Source: Aestuariivirga sp.
GTDB lineage: Bacteria > Pseudomonadota > Alphaproteobacteria > Rhizobiales > Aestuariivirgaceae
Reading direction: 5' to 3'
DNA: 64,000 nucleotides
NCBI GenBank assembly: GCA_030680855.1
Contig: JAUXUN010000011.1
Coordinates: forward strand, 28,349 to 92,348
In this document: positions 1-7,907 of the stretch, one piece after another
How positions within the stretch are numbered: position 1 is the first letter of the stretch
How the letters are laid out: each line of letters begins with the position of its first letter
Notes under the pieces: generated by a model
What the model was told of the DNA's origin: nothing
The model's database searches: none
What the model saw: the letters and a program-made list of their open reading frames with translations, nothing else
Program-made: the position numbers and the translations under genes

Positions 1-1642
1 TGTGGCGCTCCATGTATTCCGACATGTCAAAGCGCAGCATGTGGACGCCCAAAACTTCCGCCAGGCGCTTGGCAACTTCGGTTTTGCCGACACCCGTTGG
101 GCCGGAGAAGAGATAGGAGCCGATGGGCTTTTCCGGCTCGCGCAGGCCGGCGCGCGCCAGCTTGATGGCCGAGGTCAGGGCTTCAATGGCCTTGTCCTGG
201 CCGAAGACCAGCCGCTTCAGTTCGGTGCTGAGGTTTTTCAGAACCGTGGCATCATCCTTGGAGACGGTTTTGGCGGGAATGCGCGCCATGGTGGCGATGG
301 TGGCTTCGATATCGGCCACGTCGATCACCTTCTTGCGCTTGGATTCGGCGACAAGCATGAGGGAGGCGCCGGTTTCGTCGATCACGTCGATGGCCTTGTC
401 CGGCAGCTTGCGGTCGCTCATGTAGCGCGAGGAAAGCTGCACCGCGCTTTCGATGGCATCATCGGTATAGGTGACCTTGTGGAAATCCTCGTAATAGGGC
501 TTGAGGCCCTTGAGGATGGCGATGGCATCGGGCAGCGAGGGCTCGTTCACGTCGATCTTCTGGAAGCGGCGCACCAGCGCCCGGTCCTTCTCGAAGTGCT
601 GGCGGTATTCCTTGTAGGTGGTGGAGCCCATGCAGCGCAGATTGCCGCCCGCCAAAGCGGGCTTCAGCAGGTTGGAGGCATCCATGGCGCCGCCCGAGGT
701 GGCGCCGGCACCGATCACCGTGTGGATTTCGTCGATGAACATGATGGCGCCGGGACGGGCCTCGATTTCCTTGATCACCGCCTTGAGGCGCTCTTCAAAG
801 TCACCGCGATAGCGGGTGCCGGCGAGCAGCACGCCCATGTCCAGCATGTAGATGGTGCAGCCCTTCAGAACATCCGGCACTTCACCATTGATGATCTTGC
901 GGGCGAGGCCTTCGGCGATTGCCGTCTTGCCCACGCCGGGATCGCCCACGAAGAGCGGGTTGTTCTTCTGCCTCCGGCAGAGGATCTGGATGGTGCGGTT
1001 GACTTCGTTTTCGCGGCCAATGAGCGGATCGATCTTGCCCTCGGCGGCTTTCTTGTTGAGGTCGATGCAATAGGCTTCGAGCGCGTCGGCATCGCCCTTC
1101 TTCTTGGCGCCGCCATCGGCTCCTTCGCCCTCGCTGCCGCCACCGGTGCCGGACTGCTGGTCCTGGTCAACGCCGCGCACGGGACGGGCTTCATTCATCC
1201 CTGCCCGCTTGGCAATGCCGTGGGAGATGTAATTCACCGCGTCATAGCGGGTCATGTCCTGCTCCTGCAGGAAGAAGGCGGCGTGGCTTTCACGCTCGGC
1301 AAAGATGGCCACCAGCACATTTGCGCCGGTTACCTCCTCGCGGCCGGAGGACTGCACATGGATGACGGCGCGCTGGATGACCCGCTGGAAGCCGGCGGTG
1401 GGTTTTGATTCGAGGACATCATCGGAAATCAGGTTGGCCAGTTCGGTGTCGACATAGTTCACAAGGCTGTTGCGCAGCTCATCCACATTCACGTTGCAGG
1501 CGCGCATGACGGCCACTGCATCCTTGTCCTCGATAAGCGACAAAAGCAGGTGTTCCAGCGTGGCAAACTCATGGTGGCGCTCGTTGGCGTAAGCCAGGGC
1601 GCGGTGGAGGGCCTTTTCGAGGCTTCGTGAAAACGTGGGCAA
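1..1642 (-). CDS. clpA: ATP-dependent Clp protease ATP-binding subunit ClpA (3' end outside window)
   Basis: AAA+ unfoldase that feeds substrates, including N-degron proteins delivered by ClpS, into the ClpP chamber in the cytosol. The first 547 codons are present and the frame runs off the left edge; the family is usually about 750-780 residues. The Clp N-domain covers residues 1-145, a Gly/Glu-rich linker follows near 160-185, the first Walker A (GDPGVGKT) is at 233-240, and the second nucleotide domain begins just before the edge with GPTGVGKT near 522. I chose a TTG start because GGAAGGAG lies six bases upstream and no ATG gives the conserved N-terminus ([12 protein letters not shown]). 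clpS lies upstream on the same strand, but three plus-strand DUF1127 genes separate them, so clpA probably has its own promoter. Identification is firm; the TTG start is an inference. Confidence 0.97.
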   Translation of the reverse strand, partial: MPTFSRSLEKALHRALAYANERHHEFATLEHLLLSLIEDKDAVAVMRACNVNVDELRNSLVNYVDTELANLISDDVLESKPTAGFQRVIQRAVIHVQSSGREEVTGANVLVAIFAERESHAAFFLQEQDMTRYDAVNYISHGIAKRAGMNEARPVRGVDQDQQSGTGGGSEGEGADGGAKKKGDADALEAYCIDLNKKAAEGKIDPLIGRENEVNRTIQILCRRQKNNPLFVGDPGVGKTAIAEGLARKIINGEVPDVLKGCTIYMLDMGVLLAGTRYRGDFEERLKAVIKEIEARPGAIMFIDEIHTVIGAGATSGGAMDASNLLKPALAGGNLRCMGSTTYKEYRQHFEKDRALVRRFQKIDVNEPSLPDAIAILKGLKPYYEDFHKVTYTDDAIESAVQLSSRYMSDRKLPDKAIDVIDETGASLMLVAESKRKKVIDVADIEATIATMARIPAKTVSKDDATVLKNLSTELKRLVFGQDKAIEALTSAIKLARAGLREPEKPIGSYLFSGPTGVGKTEVAKRLAEVLGVHMLRFDMSEYMERH

Positions 1643-1720
1643 GGTTTGCTCCTTCCGGATCCTGCGGAATTTGCCCGGTCTCAAATGGGCGGCCCGCACG
1701 ATCTGACTGATTTGGACTTC

Positions 1721-1731
1721 ATTATATAGGC
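1721..1731 (-). promoter_or_regulatory. Candidate -10 element for clpA
   Basis: The minus strand reads GCCTATATAAT here, with a perfect TATAAT. The predicted start is about seven bases downstream, which leaves a leader of roughly 70 bases before the clpA TTG. The identical 11-mer stands in front of clpS at 2885-2895. I found no convincing -35 box 17 bases upstream. This is a sequence match only. Confidence 0.5.
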
Positions 1732-1890
1732 ATTTTTGCGAACTTGGGGAGTAGTTCCTGAAAAATAGATTTAACGCCTTGTTTTTCGGCAGATGAACGG
1801 AATCTGAACAGCCGGTTCAGGCTGGTTTCAGGGTGAATTACCTATTAACCGCGCCATCGAAACACAAAAACCAATTGAGGAAACAGAATC

Positions 1891-2070
1891 GTGATCAGCA
1901 TCGCCCTTTCCCACCGCGCCCCGGCCCCCTCGTTCGTCATGAACGCGCTCAAGGGCTTTCGCCGCAGGCGCATGCGCTCCATCCAGCGCAAGCATTTGCT
2001 GGGCCTGGATGACTACCTGCTTCGCGACATGGGCCTGAACCGCCTCGATGTGATGCGGGGCAAGTTCTAA
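1891..2070 (+). CDS. DUF1127 (YjiS-like) small protein, copy 1 of 3
   Basis: A 59-residue basic protein with a GTG start, supported by GAGGAAAC seven to eight bases upstream. The C-terminal half carries the DUF1127 pattern: KGFRRRRMRSIQRKHLLGLDDYLLRDMGL followed by R-LDV. Alphaproteobacterial DUF1127 proteins are Arg-rich miniproteins; some have been tied to RNA binding and phosphate or carbon control in Agrobacterium, but no role can be assigned to this one. It is the first of three tandem, diverged copies with the same C-terminal ending (LDVMRGKF, LDVLNGDF, NDVLNGRF). It is missing from long-ORF predictions because of its length and GTG start. Confidence 0.85.
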   Translation: MISIALSHRAPAPSFVMNALKGFRRRRMRSIQRKHLLGLDDYLLRDMGLNRLDVMRGKF

Positions 2071-2096
2071 TTCACCGCAAAATGGACCGAAAAATC

Positions 2097-2282
2097 ATGA
2101 CCACGACCACATTATCCAAACCGGCCGACGTATCGGCCTTCTCATTCGTCCAGGATGCCATCAAGGGCTTTCGCCGCTCGCGCTCCCGCGCTGCCCAGCG
2201 CCGGCACTTGCTCAGCCTTGACGACAAGCTGCTGCGCGACATGGGGCGTACCCGCCTCGATGTGTTGAACGGCGATTTCTAA
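2097..2282 (+). CDS. DUF1127 (YjiS-like) small protein, copy 2 of 3
   Basis: A 61-residue protein beginning MTTTTLSKP, with the DUF1127 core KGFRRSRSRAAQRRHLLSLDD then LLRDMGRTRLDVLNGDF. An in-frame ATG at 2082 would add five residues. I prefer 2097 because it gives the same length and a similar N-terminus (MT-T-L) to copy 3. The upstream GGACCG is a weak ribosome site. It starts 26 bases after copy 1, so the three are probably one transcript. Function unknown. Confidence 0.85.
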   Translation: MTTTTLSKPADVSAFSFVQDAIKGFRRSRSRAAQRRHLLSLDDKLLRDMGRTRLDVLNGDF

Positions 2283-2320
2283 AACCAAACCCCAACCCAA
2301 AAAACAGGACCTAGATTATT

Positions 2321-2506
2321 ATGACCGCGACTATCCTTACTGCCCGTACCGATGCTTCCGCCCTTTCGTTCCTTCGGGACGCCGTGAAGGGTATGCGCCG
2401 GGTTCGGGAACGTTCCGCCGCCCGCGCCATGCTGCTCGGCCTTGACGAGCGCATGCTGACCGACATCGGCCTTACCCGCAACGATGTGTTGAACGGCCGT
2501 TTCTAA
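2321..2506 (+). CDS. DUF1127 (YjiS-like) small protein, copy 3 of 3
   Basis: A 61-residue protein (MTATILTARTD start) with core KGMRRVRERSAARAMLLGLDERMLTDIGLTRNDVLNGRF. The conserved Arg pair and the L-D---L-DIGL motif place it in DUF1127. It is less basic than its neighbours because several core Arg/Lys positions are now Ala or Glu, which suggests divergence after duplication. A strong terminator follows 25 bases later and closes the three-gene unit. No specific function is known. Confidence 0.85.
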   Translation: MTATILTARTDASALSFLRDAVKGMRRVRERSAARAMLLGLDERMLTDIGLTRNDVLNGRF

Positions 2507-2531
2507 ACCGGCCCGCGATTAACGCAGAGGC

Positions 2532-2561
2532 AGGGGCGCTCTAGGCGCCCCTATTCTTTTT
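2532..2561 (+). terminator. Rho-independent terminator after the DUF1127 genes
   Basis: AGGGGCGC (2532-2539) pairs with GCGCCCCT (2545-2552) around a five-base loop and is followed by ATTCTTTTT. The U-tract lies on the plus strand, so it ends the DUF1127 transcript. The descending arm overlaps the stop codon of convergent clpS. Confidence 0.85.
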
Positions 2562-2877
2562 CCATTGTGCATTGCAGGGGCTGCTGGTGCTTCTTGGCGA
2601 AATCCATCACCTGGGTGACCTTCGTCTCGGCAATCTCAAAGGTATAGACGCCGCAGACGCCCACGCCCTTCTGGTGGACATGCAGCATGATGCGGGTGGC
2701 TTCCTCGGCCGACTTCGAAAAAAACTGCTGCAACACATGGACGACGAATTCCATGGGCGTGTAGTCGTCATTCAGCAGCAGCACCTTGTAGAGGCTGGGC
2801 TTCTTGGTCTTGGGCTCGGTGCGGGTGATGACCCCAACCTGGCCGCCGCCATCCTTGTGTGAATCTTTTTGCGCCAT
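2551..2877 (-). CDS. clpS: ATP-dependent Clp protease adaptor ClpS
   Basis: Adaptor that binds N-degron substrates and docks on the ClpA N-domain. It has 108 residues, the usual size. The substrate pocket signature is present: [13 protein letters not shown] (residues 35-47) followed by the A-E-A--IML-VH--G core and the [13 protein letters not shown] strand. An upstream in-frame ATG at 2901 would add eight residues but lies ahead of the candidate -10 box (2885-2895), so the start at [10 protein letters not shown] is preferred. With that box, transcription would begin almost exactly at this ATG, giving a leaderless message; no Shine-Dalgarno is visible, which agrees. It is the natural partner of clpA on the same strand. 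Confidence 0.95.
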   Translation of the reverse strand: MAQKDSHKDGGGQVGVITRTEPKTKKPSLYKVLLLNDDYTPMEFVVHVLQQFFSKSAEEATRIMLHVHQKGVGVCGVYTFEIAETKVTQVMDFAKKHQQPLQCTMEKE

Positions 2878-2884
2878 GGCGGGG

Positions 2885-2895
2885 ATTATATAGGC
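2885..2895 (-). promoter_or_regulatory. Candidate -10 element for clpS
   Basis: GCCTATATAAT on the minus strand, identical over 11 bases to the element ahead of clpA (1721-1731). Its TATAAT lies 7 bases from the clpS ATG. I see no clear -35 box. Sharing the element with clpA suggests the two partners are co-regulated. Confidence 0.5.
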
Positions 2896-2973
2896 TCTCA
2901 TGGCAAAATTGGGAGGGGGTGAGGCAAAAGTGTGTAAATGCCGCGATTTTGGGTACGGCTCCGCCGGGGGTGA

Positions 2974-3077
2974 AAACGGTTATGCCGTTTCCGGGGTAGA
3001 AGCGAAGGGTTGCGTGGACGCAAGCTCTCGCAGAAGTGCCGGTCGTGTCGTCCGGCTGTGACGCGATTTCCCGCGTC
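2974..3077. repeat. Cluster of four short hairpins (REP-like or RNA element)
   Basis: Four inverted repeats lie in a gene-free gap: AAACGG/CCGTTT (2974-2979, 2985-2990), TTGCGT/ACGCAA (3010-3015, 3018-3023), GCCGG/CCGGC (3038-3042, 3052-3056) and GACGCG/CGCGTC (3060-3065, 3072-3077). None is followed by a U-tract, so they do not look like terminators. A 63-codon frame crosses the region but shows no protein-like composition. It could be an extragenic palindromic repeat or a structured RNA at the edge of the AT-rich patch. Confidence 0.45.
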
Positions 3078-3140
3078 CATGCTTTTCAAGAATTAATTTC
3101 CTACTGCACTCAAAATGGTGCGGTCTGAAAGGTTTCCCAA

Positions 3141-3677
3141 TCAATGAAATCTATGTTCAATCCGCTTCAAATGCTGGTAGGCTTGATTAAACTCAGCATC
3201 CGAATACTGTGGCTTGAGTTGATTCACTCGTTTTTTCAGATCATCTAGGGAATTTGCAATGTTTGGCTCTTCATCCCTCAAGAACAAAATCGTGGAATAT
3301 AATTCTAATGTGCGAGCTGTAAAATTGCCGAACTCATCAAAAATGCCATTCAGCGATTTTTCTTGGTTTTCCAAATAGTTTTTGGCATTTTTTATAATTG
3401 AATCAGCAGCATCTCCGGCCTTTATGTCGAAAGCAGTAGTTCCTGGGTTTTGACAGCTAACAATCCCATCAATAGCTTCAGCAACTTCAAGATCAGCAGC
3501 AAGTTCCCGTGAATATGGGCCATAGGTATAAAAAGAAAACCTATAACCTGTTGGGATTTTACCAAGCGAAGCGGCAATATGGACGAATTTTTGGACTGCT
3601 TTTCGACCCAACTTATTGTTTGGGCCAACCTTTTTGGCGAGATAAGCAATCAAGCCAATCTGATCAAGCTTTTCCAT
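3141..3677 (-). CDS. YwgA-like protein, partner of the HD-domain gene
   Basis: A 178-residue cytosolic protein of unknown biochemical role. The N-terminal 65 residues resemble the YwgA/Panacea-like helical fold: a K-GRK-VQK-VHI-ASLGK run, then YRFSFYTYGPYSREL, where the 'YGPYS' turn is characteristic. The C-terminal half is helical and less conserved. Its ATG lies 14 bases inside the end of the upstream HD gene, with GAGAGGGG ahead of it, so the two are translationally coupled. In Bacillus, from memory, ywgA also lies beside the HD-domain gene ywfO, which supports a functional pair. The gene is visibly AT-rich (37% G+C in a 60-base sample at 3301), unlike its neighbours, which suggests acquisition by transfer. 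Any toxin-antitoxin or defence role is inference. Confidence 0.7.
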   Translation of the reverse strand: MEKLDQIGLIAYLAKKVGPNNKLGRKAVQKFVHIAASLGKIPTGYRFSFYTYGPYSRELAADLEVAEAIDGIVSCQNPGTTAFDIKAGDAADSIIKNAKNYLENQEKSLNGIFDEFGNFTARTLELYSTILFLRDEEPNIANSLDDLKKRVNQLKPQYSDAEFNQAYQHLKRIEHRFH

Positions 3678-5001
3678 TTCGCCCCCCTCTCGCTAGAATT
3701 GCTTTAATTTCACCGGCGGCAGAATCAACATTAGCCAAAGGCACGTAAAGTCGAAGTTGCCTAACAGGTCTTAACGATTTTACAACAGCCGAAATTCGTG
3801 ACAGTGGATTTCCCTTTGCACTGTCCCCGTCAGACGGCCTAACCAATATGTTTGATTTCACGCTTTGACTATACCAAGACTTGCTGGCGACCCTCCGGAT
3901 ACAGCCCAATTTTTTTGTCGCAGCTTCCACTTTTTCAAAGCGCCTCTGGGCACGTTCTTCTTCACCTTCACCATCAAATACTTCGTTGGTCTGGTAAACC
4001 AAACGGTGATGATGACGGTTTCGGATTATCTCTCCGTGAATTCCGCCCTTGCCCTCGCTTAGGCATCCTAAAACACGCCAGTCATCCCAATTCAAAAACT
4101 GCTTTAACGATGCCAAATTCCGAGGGCTGGGGAACACTCCACCGCTCTCATGCAATAAGTCCCTCATCAAATTTTCAAAATGATAATCATAGATAGAACG
4201 GGTTTTGTGCATGTAAACTTGGGTAAACATCATAAATCGCGCAATAAAAAGTCCTTCTGCAGCGTGAATGCCGTCTTCGTTTATGCCAATTGAGAATTCC
4301 CCCTCGAGTTCGTCGTCTTCACAAATGGCGATGGTATTAATAATTCGTTCGAGATCGTACTGACCATATCGGACGCCGCAGTGATAGGAATCACGCAAGA
4401 GATAGTCCATTCGGTCAACGTCGATGGTTCCCGAAATAATATCTTTTAATAAAGCGTCGCCGCTGTCTGTGGGAGCGCCAACAATATAAGAAGCAACCAA
4501 GCTTCCATCGATAGCAAGTCTATTCCCGGTTTTATGGGATTTAAGAATGTCATCAATAAATCCCTTAATAGTCCAAGCTGAATATTCTTCGTGGCTAATT
4601 TTATACCTTTCCCCTGCAACCGAATCGTCGTCTGGAAACAAATCTTCGGCAGGATGAGAAAATGGGCCATGACCAAGGTCATGTGTAAGGGCGGCTAACC
4701 TCACAAGTTGCTTCCTTCTTTCCCGCTCATCGGAATTCAATCCGAATACATTTTCAGCTATTTCTTTATTTCTTCTGTCTTTGAATAGCGCATCAAAAAC
4801 ACGACCAGCAATGTGCATTACACCGATGGAATGCTCAAACCGAGTATGCATTGCACCAGGATAAATATAGTCTGTCCAAGCAAGCTGTCTAACTCTACGC
4901 AGCCTTTGAAAGGGAAACGAATTTATGATCTCCCTTTCAAGATCGTTATAAGGCACGAGACCGTGAATTGGATCCCGAATTTCATATGTTTTTTCTGACA
5001 A
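3664..5001 (-). CDS. HD-domain phosphohydrolase, dGTPase/SAMHD1-like (COG1078)
   Basis: Predicted metal-dependent nucleotide triphosphohydrolase; relatives hydrolyse dNTPs to nucleosides and triphosphate. It has 445 residues. The HD-fold ligands are visible: H52 and H57 in MHTRFEHSIG, the H107-D108 pair in LTHDLGHGPFSH, and aspartates 194-199 in TIDVDRMDYLLRD, which matches the D-DRxDYL motif of the family. The N-terminus (IRDPIHG) is also typical of COG1078. Translation appears to start at TTG (4999-5001), with AGGG five bases upstream. It overlaps the YwgA-like gene by 14 bases and shares its AT-rich composition. The target nucleotide cannot be told from sequence. Housekeeping dNTP control and phage defence are both possible. 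Confidence 0.85.
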   Translation of the reverse strand: MSEKTYEIRDPIHGLVPYNDLEREIINSFPFQRLRRVRQLAWTDYIYPGAMHTRFEHSIGVMHIAGRVFDALFKDRRNKEIAENVFGLNSDERERRKQLVRLAALTHDLGHGPFSHPAEDLFPDDDSVAGERYKISHEEYSAWTIKGFIDDILKSHKTGNRLAIDGSLVASYIVGAPTDSGDALLKDIISGTIDVDRMDYLLRDSYHCGVRYGQYDLERIINTIAICEDDELEGEFSIGINEDGIHAAEGLFIARFMMFTQVYMHKTRSIYDYHFENLMRDLLHESGGVFPSPRNLASLKQFLNWDDWRVLGCLSEGKGGIHGEIIRNRHHHRLVYQTNEVFDGEGEEERAQRRFEKVEAATKKLGCIRRVASKSWYSQSVKSNILVRPSDGDSAKGNPLSRISAVVKSLRPVRQLRLYVPLANVDSAAGEIKAILARGGRNGKA

Positions 5002-5073
5002 TGTGCCCTAGTCCTAATTGTCAAATTGCGCTTCTATTAAAGAAGATAAGCACATCAATCAGCAAAGGTCTTT

Positions 5074-7104
5074 CTAAATATCCAGCCCCTCCTCGCTCAC
5101 GAACTCCGCCCGCTCCGAGATGAAGTTGAAGCGTTCTTCGGGTTTGTTGCCCATGAGCTGTTCGACGATTTTCGCGGTGGAGGTGCGTTCGGCGTCTGAC
5201 AGGGTCACCTGAAGCAGCAGGCGCTTGGCCGGGTCCATGGTGGTTTCCTTGAGCTGGGACGCCAGCATTTCGCCGAGGCCCTTGAAGCGGCCGACTTCGA
5301 CCTTGCCCCTGCCCCCGAACACCGTTTTCAGCAATTCATCCTTGTGCTGATCATTCCTGGCGTAGGTGGTTTTGCCGCCTTGCGTCAGGCGGTACAGCGG
5401 CGGCACGGCGAGGTAGAGGTGGCCCTGGTCGATGAGCAGCGGCATCTGGCGGTAAAAGAAAGTGATGAGTAGCGAGGCGATGTGGGCGCCGTCCACGTCG
5501 GCATCGGTCATGATGATGACCTTGTCGTAGCGCAGGTCTTCCTCGCGGTAGGACGTGCCGGTGCCCGCCCCCAGGGCCTGGATGAGGTCCGAGATCTGCT
5601 GGTTGCCGGCGAGCTTGTCCTTGGTGGCGCTGGCGACGTTGAGGATTTTGCCGCGCAATGGCAGGATGGCCTGATTGACGCGGTTGCGGCCCTGCTTGGC
5701 GGAGCCCCCTGCACTATCGCCTTCGACGATGAAGAGTTCCGAGCCCTGCGCCTGCGTTGCCGAGCAATCGGCCAGTTTGCCGGGGAGCCTGAGCTTGCGC
5801 ACCGCCGTCTTGCGGCCCACTTCCTTTTCGGCGCGGCGCCGGATGCGCTCATCGGCGCGCTCGATGATCCAGTCGAGCAGCCTGTCGGCCTGGGCCGGGT
5901 GGCCGGTGAGCCAATGATCGAAATGGTCGCGCACGGCATTTTCCACAATGCGGAGCGCCTCGACGGAGGCCAGCCTGTCCTTGGTCTGGCCCTGGAATTC
6001 CGGTTCCCGGATGAAGACGGAGAGCAGCGAGCCGGAAGACGTCATCACGTCATCGGCGGTGACTGCGTTGGCGCGCTTGTTGTTGCTGAGCTCGGCGTAA
6101 TTCTTGAGCGAACGGGTGAGTGCGGTGCGGAAGCCCTGTTCATGGGTGCCGCCATCTGCGGTGGGAATGGTGTTGCAATAGGAGGAGAAAAAGCCGTCAT
6201 CACCGCCGAACCAGGCGATGGCCCATTCGACATTGCCGTGGCCGCCTTCCTTTTCCACCTTGCCGGAAAAGATTTCATCGACGACGCGGGTTTTGCCTTC
6301 AAGGCGCTCCTCGAGAAAATCCTTCAGGCCGCCGGGGAAATGCAGCACGGCCTTTTCCGGGGTTTCCTTGTCCTTGATGTGGGAGGCATCGCACTGCCAG
6401 CGGATTTCCACGCCGCCGAAGAGATAGGATTTGGAGCGCGACATGCGGTAAAGCCGGGCCGCGGAAAATTCCGTGTTGCCCTTGCCGAAGATCTGGGCGT
6501 CGGGCTTGAAGCGCACCATGGTGCCGCGGCGGCCGGAGATTTTGCCCAGCGACTGGATTTTGCCGGTGGGGAGCCCCCGGGCATATTCCTGCTTGTAAAG
6601 CTGTTGCCCACGGGCCACTTCGACGATGCAATGTTCGGACAACGCATTCACCACGGAGACACCCACGCCATGGAGGCCGCCGGAGGTTTCGTAGACCTTC
6701 GAGTCGAATTTGCCGCCGGCATGCAGCGTGGTCATGATCACTTCAAGGGCGGACTTGTTCTTGAACTTGGGGTGCGGGTCGATGGGAATGCCGCGGCCAT
6801 TGTCGGTGACGGCCAAATAGCCCTCGGCATCATAGTTCACATCAATCCATGTGGCGTGGCCGGCCACGGCCTCGTCCATGGCGTTATCCATGACTTCGGA
6901 GAATAGATGATGCAGGGCCTTTTCATCGGTGCCGCCGATATACATGCCGGGGCGGCGGCGGACGGGCTCAAGCCCCTCCAGCACCTCAATGTCGGCGGCG
7001 GTGTATTGCTCCTCGCCCCGGGTTTTGGCCGTGGCCTTGGCTGAAGACTTTGTAACTGTTGGCAGATTTCCGAAAAGATCGTCTGTATTCTTGGCCTTGG
7101 CCAT
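5074..7104 (-). CDS. parE: DNA topoisomerase IV subunit B
   Basis: ATPase subunit of topoisomerase IV, which decatenates daughter chromosomes with ParC. It has 676 residues, slightly longer than enterobacterial ParE because of a basic, low-complexity N-terminal extension (residues 1-33). The GHKL ATPase shows EVMDNAMDE (70-78), DNGRGIP and GGLHGVGVSVVNALS. The Toprim half has EGDSAGGSAKQ and IMTDADVDGAHI, and GRFKGLGEM lies near the C-terminus. The Toprim and GLGEM patterns fit ParE/GyrB. The length, without the enlarged C-terminal insert of some GyrBs, and the absence of recF/dnaN nearby favour ParE. parC is not in the window. Confidence 0.93.
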   Translation of the reverse strand: MAKAKNTDDLFGNLPTVTKSSAKATAKTRGEEQYTAADIEVLEGLEPVRRRPGMYIGGTDEKALHHLFSEVMDNAMDEAVAGHATWIDVNYDAEGYLAVTDNGRGIPIDPHPKFKNKSALEVIMTTLHAGGKFDSKVYETSGGLHGVGVSVVNALSEHCIVEVARGQQLYKQEYARGLPTGKIQSLGKISGRRGTMVRFKPDAQIFGKGNTEFSAARLYRMSRSKSYLFGGVEIRWQCDASHIKDKETPEKAVLHFPGGLKDFLEERLEGKTRVVDEIFSGKVEKEGGHGNVEWAIAWFGGDDGFFSSYCNTIPTADGGTHEQGFRTALTRSLKNYAELSNNKRANAVTADDVMTSSGSLLSVFIREPEFQGQTKDRLASVEALRIVENAVRDHFDHWLTGHPAQADRLLDWIIERADERIRRRAEKEVGRKTAVRKLRLPGKLADCSATQAQGSELFIVEGDSAGGSAKQGRNRVNQAILPLRGKILNVASATKDKLAGNQQISDLIQALGAGTGTSYREEDLRYDKVIIMTDADVDGAHIASLLITFFYRQMPLLIDQGHLYLAVPPLYRLTQGGKTTYARNDQHKDELLKTVFGGRGKVEVGRFKGLGEMLASQLKETTMDPAKRLLLQVTLSDAERTSTAKIVEQLMGNKPEERFNFISERAEFVSEEGLDI

Positions 7105-7157
7105 ATTTCAAAGTTCCCGAATCGTTTCGGCCACTATGGCGAAGCGGGGGGGAAAGC

Positions 7158-7907
7158 TCAAATCCGGAACAGAGGCAGGCCCATAAGTGCCTGGGCGGAC
7201 AGGCCGCCCACGATCGCTACGCCAGCGATGAGCGCCGCCGTTGCAATCCGCTTGTCGGGCCAGAACCAGGTGATCAAGGGCACGGCCTGTATGATGTGGA
7301 GGGCCGCAAAATGGGCCACACGCAGATCGCCGCCGGTGGTTGACCAGTGGAAGAAGGAGAGCCCCGTGGCATCGGTCTGGTCGCCGCCGATCCAGTGGCC
7401 CTGCCCTTGCGCCAGGTAACCCGCGACGAGCGTGGTGGCGAAGGCCGAGACAATGAAACTCCAGCCGGCCGCGAAGTGCATGGGCGTGGTCCCTGCCCTG
7501 CTTATGCGCCAACCGATGTAACCGGTTGTTCCCGTGAGCGTTAGGGCCCCGAAGCCCATGAGGTTGTACATCATTTGGTTGAAGGGCGTGGACAGGTTAA
7601 AATGGGAGGCTTCGCCAAGGCTTGACTGGTACGTCATGTAGGCCATTTCGAAAACCGCCGCCGCGAGAAAGGCCAGGGATGCAAGGCGGATTCCGCGGCT
7701 GCGCTGCTGTTCCGCAGGCAGCAGGGAAATGCCCCAGGCTAGCGTTGCCATGTGAATGGCGAGCGAGAGGAAAAACTTGGAGGGCTTTTCCCAGAGGCTG
7801 ACGCCGTAGAGCAGGCGCGCGTCAAGAAATGTGAGCGCATAGACCGCCAGAAACAGAAACGCGAAAGCAATGGCGGTGCGAGTGAGCAGCGGCGAGGCAA
7901 AAGTCAT
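7158..7907 (-). CDS. Uncharacterised multi-pass membrane protein
   Basis: A 249-residue integral membrane protein with about seven hydrophobic segments. I do not recognise a named family. Possibly functional polar residues sit in or near membrane helices: E89-Y92 in FEMAYMTYQ, ASHFN before the third or fourth helix, and a GDLRVAHFAALH stretch near residue 194 with two spaced histidines, of the sort that can bind haem or metal. Its ATG overlaps the stop of the ABA4-like gene by four bases (ATGA), so the two are translationally coupled. The pair lies under a TetR-type operator. The function is unknown; a link to pigment, lipid or quinone chemistry is only suggested by the partner. Confidence 0.8.
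   Translation of the reverse strand: MTFASPLLTRTAIAFAFLFLAVYALTFLDARLLYGVSLWEKPSKFFLSLAIHMATLAWGISLLPAEQQRSRGIRLASLAFLAAAVFEMAYMTYQSSLGEASHFNLSTPFNQMMYNLMGFGALTLTGTTGYIGWRISRAGTTPMHFAAGWSFIVSAFATTLVAGYLAQGQGHWIGGDQTDATGLSFFHWSTTGGDLRVAHFAALHIIQAVPLITWFWPDKRIATAALIAGVAIVGGLSAQALMGLPLFRI

Noticed and set aside
2..1408. A 468-codon plus-strand frame opposite clpA
   Set aside because: ClpA on the minus strand shows complete AAA+ motifs; the antisense frame has Gly/Ala/Asp-rich shadow composition.
2898..3089. A 63-codon minus-strand frame in the clpS upstream gap
   Set aside because: It runs through the four hairpins, has no ribosome site and an Arg/Pro-rich composition typical of non-coding DNA.
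5482..6906. A long open frame on the plus strand across parE
   Set aside because: It is the antisense shadow of parE in GC-rich DNA; the translation is low-complexity and has no start signal or family match.
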